Assembly (NCBI GenBank): GCA_025769875.1
Contig: JAGFNK010000617.1
Location: 1-29,889, forward strand
DNA from: Russula earlei
Taxonomy: Eukaryota > Basidiomycota > Agaricomycetes > Russulales > Russulaceae
DNA: 29,889 nucleotides
Reading direction: 5' to 3'
Every line of letters starts with the position of its first letter. Within the stretch, counting starts at the first letter, position 1. The position numbers were made by a program, and so were the translations under genes. Below the pieces are notes generated by a model, which worked only from the letters and a program-made list of their open reading frames with translations, ran no database searches and was not told the DNA's origin. This document shows, one piece after another, positions 8,136 to 19,280 of the stretch.

Positions 8136-11100
8136 TTACTGATCACTATCTAGATCATTATCTACTGACATCTCAGGTTCTGAGTCATCATCATTGTTGT
8201 CCTCCTCATTGCTGTCAGAGTATTCAGTGCTAAAATTGGCCAACAAAGGGTTTTGAAGGGCCTTCTCCATAACTGGCATCTTTGGCTTTGTCCATCTTGG
8301 CTTGCAGTGCTCATATTTCGCGTTGTCTCATTCAATTGTTCATTTCTTCACATCCTCGTCCCATCCACCTTTCAAGACCACATTCTGCCCCTTTCAATCC
8401 ATCCCTTGTACTTTCCAGATCTCCATTGCTGCAGTATACTTCACTCTCACCCTTTTTCTTCACTGCAGCTTCTTCAACAGCTTTATCCTGACCATCTTGC
8501 CATTCTGGACACCTGCAACAATGTCATCTTGTGTTAGAATCTTTGCCCAGCCATCTATGTTGATCTATCCAGTCTTTCTCTTCTTCAATTTCTTCTCCTC
8601 CTGAGCTTGCAATTGTCCCCGCATGCCCTCTAGGTACATGGAATGCAAGACAGTCTGTGCTTGCATCCCTTGCATCACTTTCTTCTGTGCCTCCACTGTT
8701 GCATTTCTGGCACATAATGCTTTTTGTAGCTTTGCCTCTAAATCTGTGCTTGGTGCCGTGTCCAAGATCATCGCATCTCAATGCTTTGTAGGTGACATGG
8801 TGATGGTGAAAATGGGGTGGCAACCTTGACATCGACAGAATGGGTGAGTTTGATACTAGAAATGATATTGTTGCTAATGAAGCAACTGCATGTCACACAG
8901 GTGTATATGACATATCTGGTGATCCTGGAGCCATCTCACGTGTTCCTACTTCAGTTTCCATCTCCTGTTGTTTCTGCTTCCAGGCATTGTGGTGAGAGAT
9001 CAAATCAACAAGTTCACAGATGGGGCTAGCAAGTCCGAGTGGGAGAAGACTGATCCTTGATGTCTCAAGGCTAGGGGCCATCATCTCTGCAGTAACAACA
9101 TTGGGGCTAAATGGCACAATTCCAGTCTTTGCAAAGGCCACCCAAATGTTACGCTCTGTGAACACATGGATGTGTGCCTTTGCATAGACTGCCATGAAGT
9201 TCAGTTTGGTCACTGCAGGTCCTTGCACTTCAAACTTGTCTCATTCATCGCTCCAGGCCCATTTCAAGACACTAAGATGATGACATCAAGACCTTGGTAG
9301 ACATGAGTAGAATGGGAGGGATAGCACGGTACAACAATGCTGTTGTCCCATGCATACTCCAGGAAGCCAAGGGTGTAATGAGAACTGTGGCCATCAACAA
9401 TGAGGAGTCGAGTCCTGTCATCTGCCTTCATTTTTGTTTGTGTATCCCAGTCTTTGAGCCATGCCACACCAATCTCACCCAATGTATAACCTTTTTTCTG
9501 ATATCCCATTCTAGACCAGAATGAGCTTCTATTGAGCTTATCATTTGGGAATCATACCTAGCATCCAATGGGTTTTCCTGGAGCCACTTTGTTTGGAATG
9601 CTTCTCCCTTGTATATAATGGTAGGTGCAACTGTTGTTCCATTGGCACAAATGGTGGGTAGAACTGTGATATTCTCCCATGTGTTACCAAGTGGTTTGGG
9701 GTCCGGAAGATGCCAGAAACACCTGAACTATGGACTGCACCATTTACCTCATGTGTGCATCAGATCTTGATCATTTATGTTTGTTGATATCGTGTTCAGA
9801 ACGCGTTGATCATATCTTGTGGAAGATGTATTGAAGAAGCAATGAGTAGCATTGCTTCTGTTCCAGATGTTCCTGTACTGCCACATACATCGCTTCCTTG
9901 ATTAGGAAAGTACTTATGACACCGAGATTGCTACTAGGGAAGCACTTAATGCTTCCAGCACCAAGATCGTTTACATAGAAGCAACCTCGCTTCTGTCAAG
10001 ACACGTACTGCTGATCACTAAGGACTCAGGAGCAGGTGGGCAAGGGTCGGAACAGATGGTATGCAGTGAAGGCAGCGTTGAACAAGAGGACAAGCCAAAT
10101 GATGAGGAGGTACCAGATGGGGACTGGTAGGTGCTGCAAGAGACAAAGGCGAAGGCTGGAGGCCAGTGTAGCGAGGGGGCTTTAAACAAGGCGGTCATAG
10201 AAGAGTACCTTGGAGGTGAGGGGAATCTTTAGACTGAGCAGTCGTGGGGGAGTACCCAGGAAGATGAGAGTATCACAAATGGACAGTCTGATGACTGCCA
10301 TGCTTCATTGGGGCTTAAATACAGTGTACAGGGTCAATTACAAAGAACTGGAACTATTCTAGACCCTTTGGTACCATCCAATAGGACTACAGGGGCATAA
10401 ACTTGCTTGTGTCAAGTTTCAGGCTTACTGAGCACATTACTGATCATTGTGGAGCGCTTAGTGAGCCTATGAGGTCACTGTGGAGTTGCTCAGTCAGCCA
10501 TGATATCATTGGGGCCTTGATGATGTCAGATGAGTTATGCAACAGTTTCTAAGAGTTGGTGCCACTGTTTCAGGTTCTTGGTGGCTGGGTGACCATGTGG
10601 CTGCCACGCGATGATTACCTGATTAGGAAACGGGTGCCTGGTCGTGTTATAGTGCCTTTGCAATAGCAATATCTTGTACCGCAGGAGGGGTAGCCCAGAA
10701 AATGGAAGGGAGTTGGCAATGCAAAGTGAGAGAGGTCTCTCTTGAGTGAAATGGGACAATCTATGGCCAGGGCCTGGCCTTGGTTCATAACAGCTTCTAT
10801 GAGCCGCCTTTTGCTTCTATAGCACTGACCAGCACTACAGTAGCACAAACCTTATCCCTGTAGGGCTATATAAAGCCCCCAGTCTGTAGCAGTTGAGCCC
10901 TAAGCTCAACTTAGTTTGCCAATCCCAAACAGTTGACTCCTACCCCATCTGCAGAGCCCCTCTCATCTTGTTGCCATACTCCAGAAGGATCTAACACTCC
11001 TTCCCCTCCACAAGTATTGCTTGCTTGACTCGAGCATATCTGCATTGGTAGGACACGTTCATAGACACGACCATTGATCTTATTTAAGGCACTTTGGAGC

Positions 11101-11815
11101 CTTAACACCATGTTCCACTCTGCTGCTGATGCTGGATCTTAGCTCCAGCAGGTCCAATCACCCACTCTGTCACACCTATCCCTGACTGTGACCCTGTCTC
11201 ATCTGCATCATATACCAGCTTGTCTGGAATGTTATGCAATTCTCTTCCCTCTTTTAGCAGCCTGAAGTACTCCTCCTTTGTGATCAGATTCACAGCACAG
11301 CCATGAGAACCATCTAGCACACTTGACCAGTACATGCCAAGATGATTATTTTGCTTTGTGATAAAGCAGCTTGCCCAATCCTTGCCAAGCCCTCCTTCTG
11401 GAAAGCCATCCCCTAACCTGTGTTGTAATATAGCCTCAGTGTGGTCCTTTAACCTTTGTGGACTGAGTGGAAATCCATGCTGTGCAATGTCAATCACAAA
11501 ATCCACCATAATCTTTTGTTCTTCCTCCAATAACCAACTTTTCTTCTATTGGACTCAGTCAAAGTCACACCACCTTGTGCATGACAGATTAAGGTTTTGT
11601 GAGAGAGTGGAATGTGTCTGCCTGTTGTCATGAAGTGAGCATCTGATGCGTCTTGACAGATTTTATGTGACAATTTCTTCTTTTCCCACACACGAGTGAT
11701 CTAGATTGTTCTTCTGTGTAAAGCTTTGCAGCATAAGCCTTCAGGTCATCTACTTCCTTTCTGATAATCTGTTTCCTGAGCTGTTGGGACTTTGCCTTGT
11801 TCACCATCATGTACA
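8136..11815 (-). pseudogene. pogo-type DNA transposase, decayed and split by a solo LTR
   Basis: Reading downward, an N-terminal part (about 11815-11108) holds helix-turn-helix/CENP-B-like sequence and the first catalytic Asp in the motif VYDADETG. After the solo LTR, 9676-9264 carries the second Asp (LLIVDGHSSH) and the third (YQGLDV). The C-terminal half continues to an acidic tail and stop at 8136-8138. The LTR lies between a Gln/Ser/Gly-rich stretch and the ENITV motif; removing it with one CCATG copy leaves the frame continuous. Frameshifts near 11540 and 9510 and stops near 9237 and 8320 show the gene is dead. The family cuts and pastes DNA at TA. Terminal repeats were not identified. 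Confidence 0.8.
9682..11107 (-). mobile_element. Solo LTR, 1426 bp, inside the transposase relic
   Basis: Begins TGTTA, ends TAACA, and is flanked by CCATG at 9677-9681 and 11108-11112, as expected for an LTR left after recombination. No protein-like frame is present. On the minus strand TATTTAAG at 10321-10314 precedes a small hairpin (CAGTC/GACTG, 10284-10297), the layout also seen in the LTR at 13420-14382, which favours minus orientation. A plus-strand TATATAAAG near 10866 makes orientation less certain. Confidence 0.85.
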
Positions 11816-12292
11816 GTGCTTTTGCAAACACAGTCTCATGGGGATTCCCAATTTGGCAAGCATGATGTGATTTGACACAATTTGCAATTTTGTCTTGCTG
11901 GAGCCTTTTCCTGAATTCCTCGCAACCCAGTGCAGGTATATGGGAAATGACTATGTCTAGAACATTATTCAAGGTATCCTTTTAATATACTCTCCTAATA
12001 TTTCCAGAATGTTGCTTGTTCCCCTCATTATACATCTCTCAATATTCAGATTTTGGCTGAAGTCAGCTGCAAAGTACTCTCTTGTAACATCTACCAGTTG
12101 CATCTCTGTATTATTTGGAACATGTATACACATAAGGGATCTCATGGATTGAGCAAAAAGTCCAAGGGTGTTTGCCCAAGGATCAAAGCCATTGGAGTTG
12201 TTTGTGTCATTGACCCAGATGTCCCAAAGAGGCATGAATGACTGTAGATACACAGTAATTAGTGATGTCAAAGGCAAAGATATTGAACACAC
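11816..12292 (-). pseudogene. Unidentified coding fragment upstream of the transposase
   Basis: Two overlapping frames (12292-11969 and 11972 onward) join by a shift near 11970 and read into the transposase N-terminus. The upper piece is rich in Asn, Met and Ile with motifs such as SLMCIHVPNN and EILGEYIK. I do not recognise a family. It may be an upstream part of the same transposase gene or a neighbouring repeat-encoded protein. Bases 12220-12240 recur near position 20-40. Confidence 0.35.
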
Positions 12293-12325
12293 ACCTGGTT
12301 ACCTCACTTGGTGAAGAAAAGATAT

Positions 12326-13000
12326 CAAGGTGGTGGAGATGCACAAGTGGGCAAGATGGGCCAGTGGACCATTGATGTGGCACAGAGTCATGGATGTATG
12401 TAAATGATGCAGAGCAGTGGTAGAGCACAAGAAGGGAAAGTATTGGTGTTAAGATCTGACTGATCTTGTTACCGGCTCTTTAGTGAAAGAGTTGCTTGAT
12501 TTAGTTCAAGCACTAGACTTCGAATCCTTTGATATTATCTCAGGAAGAATAGATGTAAGAGAAGAGAGGGGCCTCTTTCACTTAGAGCTATCACTATAGT
12601 TTGTTTAGAGTGTTGACAAGATGATTGTTTCTTGTAAGAGAGTAAGTCAAGCATAAGGCTCAACTTCTTGGTACCACAGACTATTTATACAATATCTCCA
12701 TAACTACTGATCCAATTTGTACAAAACTTGGGGTGCACATAGCTTAGAACCAGTAGTATCCAAAGACGTAGGTCACAATTTGAAAGTATCAGAAATGACT
12801 CACATGTGAGTCATTCTTTCCTAGTATCTGTCATCTATCAGTAAGCTGTGAGTAAGCAAATCACTAAGCAATCACTAAGCAGAGATGAATAAGCAGAGAT
12901 GAGTCACCAAAGCATAGGTAAGCAGACAAGAACATGAGAATCCTAACAATTGGATGCATGTGGGAGTGTTTTCAAGAACAGAGAACACAATGATACAGAT
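12326..13000. repeat. Dispersed repeat, copy A, interrupted by a solo LTR
   Basis: Bases 12326-12446 and 12949-13000 align, at roughly 80% by eye, with 29566-29740 near the window end. Shared landmarks are GGGCAAGATGGGCCA, TTGATGTGGCACAG and AGCAGTGGTAGAG, then a GTTTTC/TTTTTC-AGAACA block beyond the LTR. The element type is unknown. Confidence 0.7.
12447..12948 (-). mobile_element. Solo LTR, 502 bp
   Basis: TGTTAAG at the left, CCTAACA at the right, and ATTGG duplicated at 12442-12446 and 12949-12953. No coding capacity. The minus strand carries TATAAATAG near 12690, a good TATA box, so it probably reads on minus. It belongs to a different family from the other LTRs here, judging by sequence. 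Confidence 0.88.
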
Positions 13001-13007
13001 ATGGGAG

Positions 13008-13362
13008 TCATGGAGCCAGTATGGGATCAAGGGAATGTTCTTGCTTTTCAGACATTTTTGATTTTGATCTGGATTGAACAATACTAAAAAAAGGAGCAAA
13101 AGAAAATGTATTTTCCCCTGAGGGGAGTGGAAAAAATTGGGGGTCAAAAATAATCCTGAGGATGCACCATGTTGCACTTTCATGCTCCTCCACATGCACC
13201 CCTGGTGGCCTGAAACTGCCATCACTCAAAGTGATAGCCTGACTAGTAGCATCCAGCATGCTATCCATCAACATGTCCTTATCATGTTTTGCATTGATTA
13301 ACATGATGTGATTTCTGGCATAGATTGTAAGATCATCCAACGTAGACATAAGCACCATATCT
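13008..13362 (-). pseudogene. Unidentified exon-like fragment
   Basis: An open frame on the minus strand begins just after TTTTCCAG (13363-13370), which resembles a splice acceptor. It contains motifs such as STLDDLTIYARNHIM and ESATWCILRIIF. The last third looks non-coding. No family is recognised. It lies between two LTR insertions and near the repeat shared with the window end, so it may be part of a decayed mobile-element gene. Confidence 0.3.
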
Positions 13363-13419
13363 GGAAAAGATCATCCAGGTGACCTTGCACATACTATCCC
13401 TGTGCCCTCATTCAGACAG

Positions 13420-14382
13420 TGTCAAGACTCACTGTTGAACAATCCAGTTCAAGAGCAAGGGATAAGTTCAAAGATGAGTCAGTAGATGTCCAAGACAGTG
13501 TGGGCAAGAAGTAGAGTCCAAAGCAGTACCAAGTACCAAAGAGGTATGGTTACTGGTAGAGTTGAGCAGGTATGCAGGGAAGAGGCCAGAATGGTCACAA
13601 GGGGACAGTCCTTAAAGGAGTATCCCAGGGGAGAGAGTGCTGTAAACAAATGGACAGTCTGAAGACTGTCTGCTACTTTATTGAGCACTTATATACTACA
13701 AGAGAACTGCTAAATAGGGAACAAGTCATAACCTTGTTATCAAGCACAATTGATGGATGAGTAAGAAGTTGGAGTACGCTTACTGAGCATGCTCAGTCAT
13801 GCTCAGTAAGCTGCTGAGTAAGGAGGCTCCTATTGATGAGTAAGAGCCTTTACTGTCCACATGTGCACTGCCTTAGTACACGTGCAAAGCACCTGATTCA
13901 TTTACTGTTAGTTAGTTTAGGGCCGGCCATTTGAGGACTTGTAGTTTGGTTCAGGGAATAGAATTGCTTATAAGGCCCCTTATATAGTTCTATTAGGGTC
14001 ATTAGAGTTGACCCTAATACTTATATTAAGGTCCTTAGTATTGTTTTGGAGTTCATTCTATAGTTATTAGAGTTAGTCTAATAATGCATTGTAGGGTTTT
14101 TAGTGTCTTGTTAGTGCCTCTTATAGGGCACTTAGAGTCGTCCGAAGGTGTCCTTAGAGAGGCTATAATACAGTCCTTTACTGCTAAAAGGATTGCCATT
14201 AAGTGGGGCTTGCTGTATGTCAATTGTGCCAAGAATTGCTTGCATGACAATGCATGCGCGATATTGTGGACACCTCTACTCACCCCTTTTGCCTGTGTGA
14301 ACAGGGTGGCACCATAGAGGCTGGGTTTCCTCTATTAAGGAAGGGTCCTTCAAGGGCCCTCTCTGGGAACTGGTTCATGACA
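13420..14382 (-). mobile_element. Solo LTR, 963 bp
   Basis: TGTCAAGAC at the left, TTCATGACA at the right, flanked by GACAG at 13415-13419 and 14383-14387. No protein-like frame. On the minus strand GTATATAAG (13696-13688) is followed by a perfect 7-bp stem GACAGTC/GACTGTC with a 4-base loop (13653-13670). The insertion point is a MITE-like inverted-repeat end, CCCTCATTCAGACAG, so this element landed in other repeats. Confidence 0.87.
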
Positions 14383-14621
14383 GACAGGGCCCTCATTCAG
14401 ACAGTCATGCTCTGTCACCCCTCAAACTAAGAGCTCTGACACAGCATCAGTTGGCAAGCATGACAAACAGCCATTTTTCAATTTCACTGCACAACACATT
14501 TTTCATCATAGAAATTTATTGGGTATGTAGATAGAAGATACTATATACAGTATTCAAAGTATTGTAGTTGTTGAGTAAGAGATATGTGAGAAATTGATGG
14601 TGTCCAAATGAGGGCCCTGTC
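14383..14621 (-). mobile_element. MITE, copy 1
   Basis: 239 bp with 21-bp terminal inverted repeats (14383-14403 and 14601-14621, two mismatches) based on GGGCCCTCATT(C/T)(A/G)GACA. Its reverse complement aligns along most of its length with 20864-21116, including the shared core AAAAATGGCTGTTTGTCATG. Non-coding. The left end overlaps the GACAG duplication of the neighbouring solo LTR. The likely mover is a DNA transposase elsewhere. Confidence 0.8.
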
Positions 14622-14627
14622 CGAATG

Positions 14628-15034
14628 ACATGACAGGCAGGAAAGTGTAAATTGAGTCTGCTTACAGTCAACTCAGTGGACAATAAAAGTAAAATATTCC
14701 AAGTGCTGAGTAGGCTCTGTTGCAGCCACAAATTATATTACATAAGTAATGACTTTAGTAGAGCACAAAAAATGTGACAAAAAAGGTTAAATAAGGACAG
14801 TCTACTCATTCCAGCACAACTTTTATCCTAGCCTGGGTAAAAGTTGTGCCAGAATGAGTAGACTGTCCTTATTTAACCTTTTTTGTCACATTTTTTGTGC
14901 TCTACTAAAGTCATTACTTATGTAATATAATTTGTGGCCGCACAGAGCCTACTCAGCACTTGGAATATTTTACTTTTATTGTCCACTGAGTTGACTGTAA
15001 GCAGACTCAACTTATCCCTTCCTGCCTGTCATGT
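14628..15034. repeat. 407-bp near-perfect palindrome
   Basis: Arms 14628-14825 and 14838-15034 are reverse complements with a small number of mismatches and one 1-base indel, around a 12-base spacer. The right arm ends close to GAGGGCACAGGGATAGTA, an inverted copy of 13392-13409. The structure could be a foldback element or the scar of a fold-and-fuse repair event. Transcription across it would give a stable hairpin RNA. Confidence 0.9.
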
Positions 15035-15760
15035 GAGGGCACAGGGATAGTAAGAATCAAATGGCCCATACCGTGATGTCCCTCATATTGGTAAGTGCAA
15101 ATCCCATAATCAATGTTCCCGACAAGCCACACTTCAAACTGGTTCTTGGCATTCCTCACCAACACGCCGTCGCCGGATGAGATCCGCATCTCTGGGAATA
15201 TTGCCACAGGGAGTTTTTCTTTTGCGTCAAGAGAGATATCGGCGATCGTCAGGAGAACGGCATCGAGGATCATTCGAGCACCTGCTTCGTACTGCATGCA
15301 GGCGTTATGTTGTCATGCTCCTTGTGTGACTGAGTTGGGACTTTCTCTCTTACTGGCCGAACGATGGATTCGAGTGATCTGCAAGCAAAGGGCTTCTATG
15401 TGTTTCGACTTTATATCTGAAGTTGTCATGGAGGCCTCCAATGCAGCGTCGTTGAACTGGAGAACCTTTCTCTCCAATCCCATGCTTGAGAGATCAGATC
15501 GTTGTACCGAAGAAAGCGAAATCTTCTGGCGAGTACGTGAGACAAAAGACACAAAAGGCTAGCTTCTCGGTACTGTCAAGAATACTCTGCAACGCATCTA
15601 CGTGCTTCATGATCTCCTCCATTTCAGTCTCAGTTTCTTCGATGCTACTCAACTCTTCCTGTAATGCGGAGAGGGCCTGTCAGGCCAGCTGCATTTTCGT
15701 CAGGTCTGGTGCAAAAGCCAGCGTGTGAAAGGGCAGAAGAGGGCCATAAATACTACCGTA
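15035..15760 (-). pseudogene. Unidentified gene fragment, truncated at the palindrome
   Basis: Minus-strand frames give protein-like stretches in order: a helical acidic segment (about 15715-15560), a middle part (15552-15313) and a hydrophobic, ordered C-terminal part (15297-15050) with motifs AVLLTIADIS, IFPEMRISSGDGV and WLVGNIDYGICTYQ. An in-frame TGA near 15681 and frame changes between parts suggest decay or unrecognised introns. The last ordered residues run up to the palindrome, which seems to have cut the gene. Function unknown. Confidence 0.4.
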
Positions 15761-16165
15761 TAGTAGGTGGTTTTTTATGACTTAAAAAATGACAACATAT
15801 GACATTCTTTCGCACCGAGGCAAATCGTGATTGAAAACAACAAACCCATGGGATACTCGAACGTACCAGAGGTTATTGTCGACCTTGCATGACACCGACG
15901 GCCAACGCGCTGGACGAGTCAGAGCGTGACAGCAAGGGGATTGTCAGCAAGGTGCCAGCAAAGAAGATGGCTGGCACACAAGGAGAACGTCCGAAGTAGT
16001 CCCGCCTCGTGGTATAAAATATGTCAACATGTAGACCTTAAGTCAAATCTCCTGTCTTCTAGCCTCGTAGTCACTCAATCGCAGTCTTGTCTCCTCGCAA
16101 GCATTTGGAACACTCACTTGTACATTTGACGCTACTCAGATCTCTCGTTACTGTCGCTCCCTCAC
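15761..16165. other. Intergenic stretch, no gene seen
   Basis: No convincing frame. A plus-strand TATAAAATATG near 16012 could be a core promoter for the decayed reading frame that follows, but nothing else supports it. Confidence 0.4.
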
Positions 16166-16840
16166 TTGACAGTGACATTAGATTTGACTTCTTCTAACGC
16201 GGAACCGGAACTGGAGCAAGCGCTCGCAGCAGTCGCAAGTGGCGACGATAACCATAGCGATTCGGGCAGTGACGTCTCTGTCCCACCACCAGCCGTTAAC
16301 GAGGCTCCACCAAACCCAAACGTATTTTGGATCGCTGAAGGCAATAAAGGCCATAAATTCGTCGAACATCACGTCTATTGCCCCTCAGGGAGGAAAGTGA
16401 TCAACAAGCAACCAGTGCCGATATAAAACACTGCTATTTGGCATTGGCGTGAGGTTTTTCACGAGTCCTCGTATCGTCCATGGGATCGAGGAGCTCTCAC
16501 CGCCCCCTCTCACCAGATTTGCCCCTGAGATTGGGCTGATAGCGTGCTCATGCGAGTTAGTTGGCGCTCAGTGGAAACGTGCAGGCTCCAAGAGACGCCC
16601 TGGGGAAGAAAGAAATGGCCCACTTATGCTAGGATGTCATCGCGACTCACCAAAGTCGGTGAATGTTTTATGTCGAGACCGAGTTCATCAGCACGAACAT
16701 AAGGCAGCCTACAAGCATCGACAAGGACACTGCGTAGAGAAGAGTCAGAAGACCGATCAGCAAGCATAAAACCAGCCCCCGATTATGAAGGACGGCGACC
16801 CATTATGAACGAATATAGCGGGCTATAGAATTATGAAGTC
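16166..16840 (+). pseudogene. Possible decayed coding frame
   Basis: A frame without ATG opens around 16166 and reads Ser/Asp-rich then ordered sequence (NVFWIAEGNKGHKFVEHHVY) to a TAA at 16424. The same frame continues after that stop with Trp- and His-containing text until a TGA near 16530, then stays open again. The texture suggests an old gene or repeat protein with several stops. No family is recognised. Confidence 0.25.
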
Positions 16841-16901
16841 AATGATTAAAGAGTGCACAATACCGGCATATGCGTATCGTGAGCTAAGTGAGCCCATAAC
16901 G

Positions 16902-18277
16902 TCAACGCCGCGTTGACGAAACAGGCTTGGGCCGGAACCTGGCATCAAGAGCCGGCTCAAACGACCACAATGCGGCAACAGAGACGATCGTGGATAGGAT
17001 GCCAAAAGCTCCACAGATAGTCGCGCTAAGGTAAGGAAACGCGCGCATGAGGGTTCCCGTGTAGAACGAGCACAACGAGATATACAGTAAGCCAGGGATG
17101 CCAATCTCGAGCAGCCAGGGTACAGCCCGCCGTTCGATGCGCTCATTCCACTCCATGCGCGCGATCATCCTATCACGGGGCGTCGCACTGGACGGCGGTA
17201 TGCGGCTCTCATAACGATCGACCCAACGCAGGGCAAGGTCTGACAAGAGTGTGCAGACGAGAGTGGTGCAGAGGCCGGCGAGAAATACGGCGTTAGAGTG
17301 GAGAAAAGGGGCACCACTCTCGAAGAAGAGGCTGACAATAGGGGAGAAAGGGGTATTTCTACCGGTACGAGCGATGTGTCGGGCTCGAATCTTCAAGATT
17401 AAACCAGGATGGGCGGCCTTAATTCTACGATAGAGCTCGAGCGTGATACAGAGAATGAGAACCGAGAGCACGTTCGCCTGAAGAGAGTGAAAGTAAGGGA
17501 GGGTAACCAAGCGGTGGGTGTGATATCACTTGCCAAGACAAATGTCGTGCCTAAGCCTGCCTTCCAGCGCTCGTGAACACGGCGATCACGCCTCTCCAAA
17601 ACGGAGTCTCCAAGCACCCAAAGTGCCTGGTTGTCGTCGTCCTCAGCTAGGAAAACATGGGTCAAATCCCTTAGACGATTCCGAGGTAAAGAAAAACTCA
17701 TACTTGGCTGAATCATAGTCGGTACATCTGAACGATCTGGGATGTTAGTCCTCTCATCCAAGTGAGTCGTATATGCTTCTCGAGCTTGAATTCCACTGTC
17801 ATGGTGCAATGTGCTTCTTGCCAGTTGGACCCTTCGAAGCGACGTTCCTTGTTCCTCGCCATCCGAATCTGGAAGAGGGATTGGAAAAGGACATGACTCT
17901 GATGCATACGGCGGAGTTGAGGTCGCAGGACTTTCTAGGTCCGATCCCGCTCGAGATGGAGGATCTTCAGAACTCGAACTCAGAGGAACGACGTCATTGA
18001 GTGGAGACGGGGAAGAATGACTCCCTCTCGGAGTTCCCGCAATTCGGTTGGGTTGAGAAAGTACAGGGAGTGGGGTTACCTGGGGTGATTCCGAGATGGT
18101 GCTCGGTGTGAGATGATCGGACATCGTGTTTTCCACTACCTGCGAGGGAGTAGGAGCAGAGGACTGTGGGTGGGTAGGGGCAGGAAAATTGAGTCGGGTG
18201 TCAGACTCTGAATGTGAGTCGGACACGAGGCTGCCGAGGGGAGCGACTTGGCGTGGCGTCACCTTCTCTGGTTCCAT
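16902..18277 (-). CDS. Probable multi-pass membrane protein (DUF6535-like, uncertain)
   Basis: ATG at 18277. Exon 1 (18277-17540) encodes a Ser/Pro-rich, probably disordered N-terminal half. A 62-nt intron (17539-17478, GTCTTG to CTTCAG) restores a frame whose exon 2 (17477-16902) has about four hydrophobic spans: near the junction, at SNAVFLAGLCTTLVCTLLSD, around WLLEIGIPGLLYISLCSFY, and at AFPYLSATICGAFGILST. Total 438 codons including the stop. The C-terminal layout resembles the agaricomycete DUF6535 membrane family, but the usual N-terminal signature is absent. The donor is weak; a frameshift in place of the intron is possible. Confidence 0.5.
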
Positions 18278-19142
18278 AGAGTAGCAATGACAGGGAGAAT
18301 AGCACGGCAGTCGAATTGCTACGGAAAGTGGGAGGAGCCACAGTGTATGGCGGATGCGTACAGTGTCAAGGGGCGCAGTCCATTGTCATTGGAACTTGGA
18401 GGCAGAGACCGCAAGACAAGGCGGTGTGAAGCCAAGCCGTGGCAGTCGTCGGGGTTGGGAATGGTTGCGGTAATCGGTCCGACTACCCGTGAGTGGAACA
18501 CCACCCGAATTCCTCCCTCCCAGATCTCATGCGGGTTAGCTATCGAGGGTAAGTAAGCTTGGAGGCATCGGTCATATCTTTTCCTCGCAGTAAAGACCGT
18601 TGTTGTCAAGTTTCACAAGAGGTACAGCGAGGCTGCTCACACACCGCCGGCTATCATACTAGGTCTCGTGCCAACTTGAAAGCGACGTTTACTTGGCAAT
18701 GTCGCGATAATGATAATGGACCTCACGTATGTACGTATCATCAGTTCAAATGTTATGGACTGCCCCTGGTCTGGAACAGTAGTAATGCTTTCCCTTGAGT
18801 GTGATGGAAGGTTTTTCGACCTAGCGTGGAGTGTAACTGGCACAGTGGCACCCTACATTTTCCCCCGATTTCATTCATGACATGATGTTGCTCCCGAGGG
18901 CTGAAATTCGGACAGACACTAGTATTAGGTATTACACTGGTATGACATTTAGCAAATGGGTCCCACATGAAATCAGCCCGCTCTCCGAGTGGCAAATGCA
19001 ATCTCGTATTAATAATCAAGTTCATGTCACGTGGCTCGGGGAAATTGCCGCCCGCGCCCAAATCAACCCCCTCTAATTCAACTCAGCTCCCCATCTACTC
19101 AAGCGAGATAGAAACGAACGTGGCAGCGTGACGGCATTGTGA
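18278..19142. other. Intergenic stretch, no gene seen
   Basis: Frames of up to about 100 codons occur but lack ATG starts or protein-like composition. This includes the upstream region of the minus-strand membrane-protein gene. No repeat or insertion boundary was recognised. Confidence 0.45.
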
Positions 19143-19280
19143 ATGATTCTAGTTGACAGGGGTCCTCGTAAGTGGTACCGCTTAGAAGACCCTAGGTTAT
19201 CAGTAACCCCAAATAGAAACATCCCTACCAGCGGTGTCTGTTACAAGTCACACATATCTAACGTATGCGCACTGGACAGC

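Noticed and set aside
8253..8604. Plus-strand ORFs of 69-100 codons
   Set aside because: They lie opposite the C-terminal part of the pogo transposase relic, which explains the codon pattern better.
18319..18609. 96-codon minus-strand ORF
   Set aside because: Starts at TTG with no ATG, no conserved motif and no splice link to the neighbouring gene.
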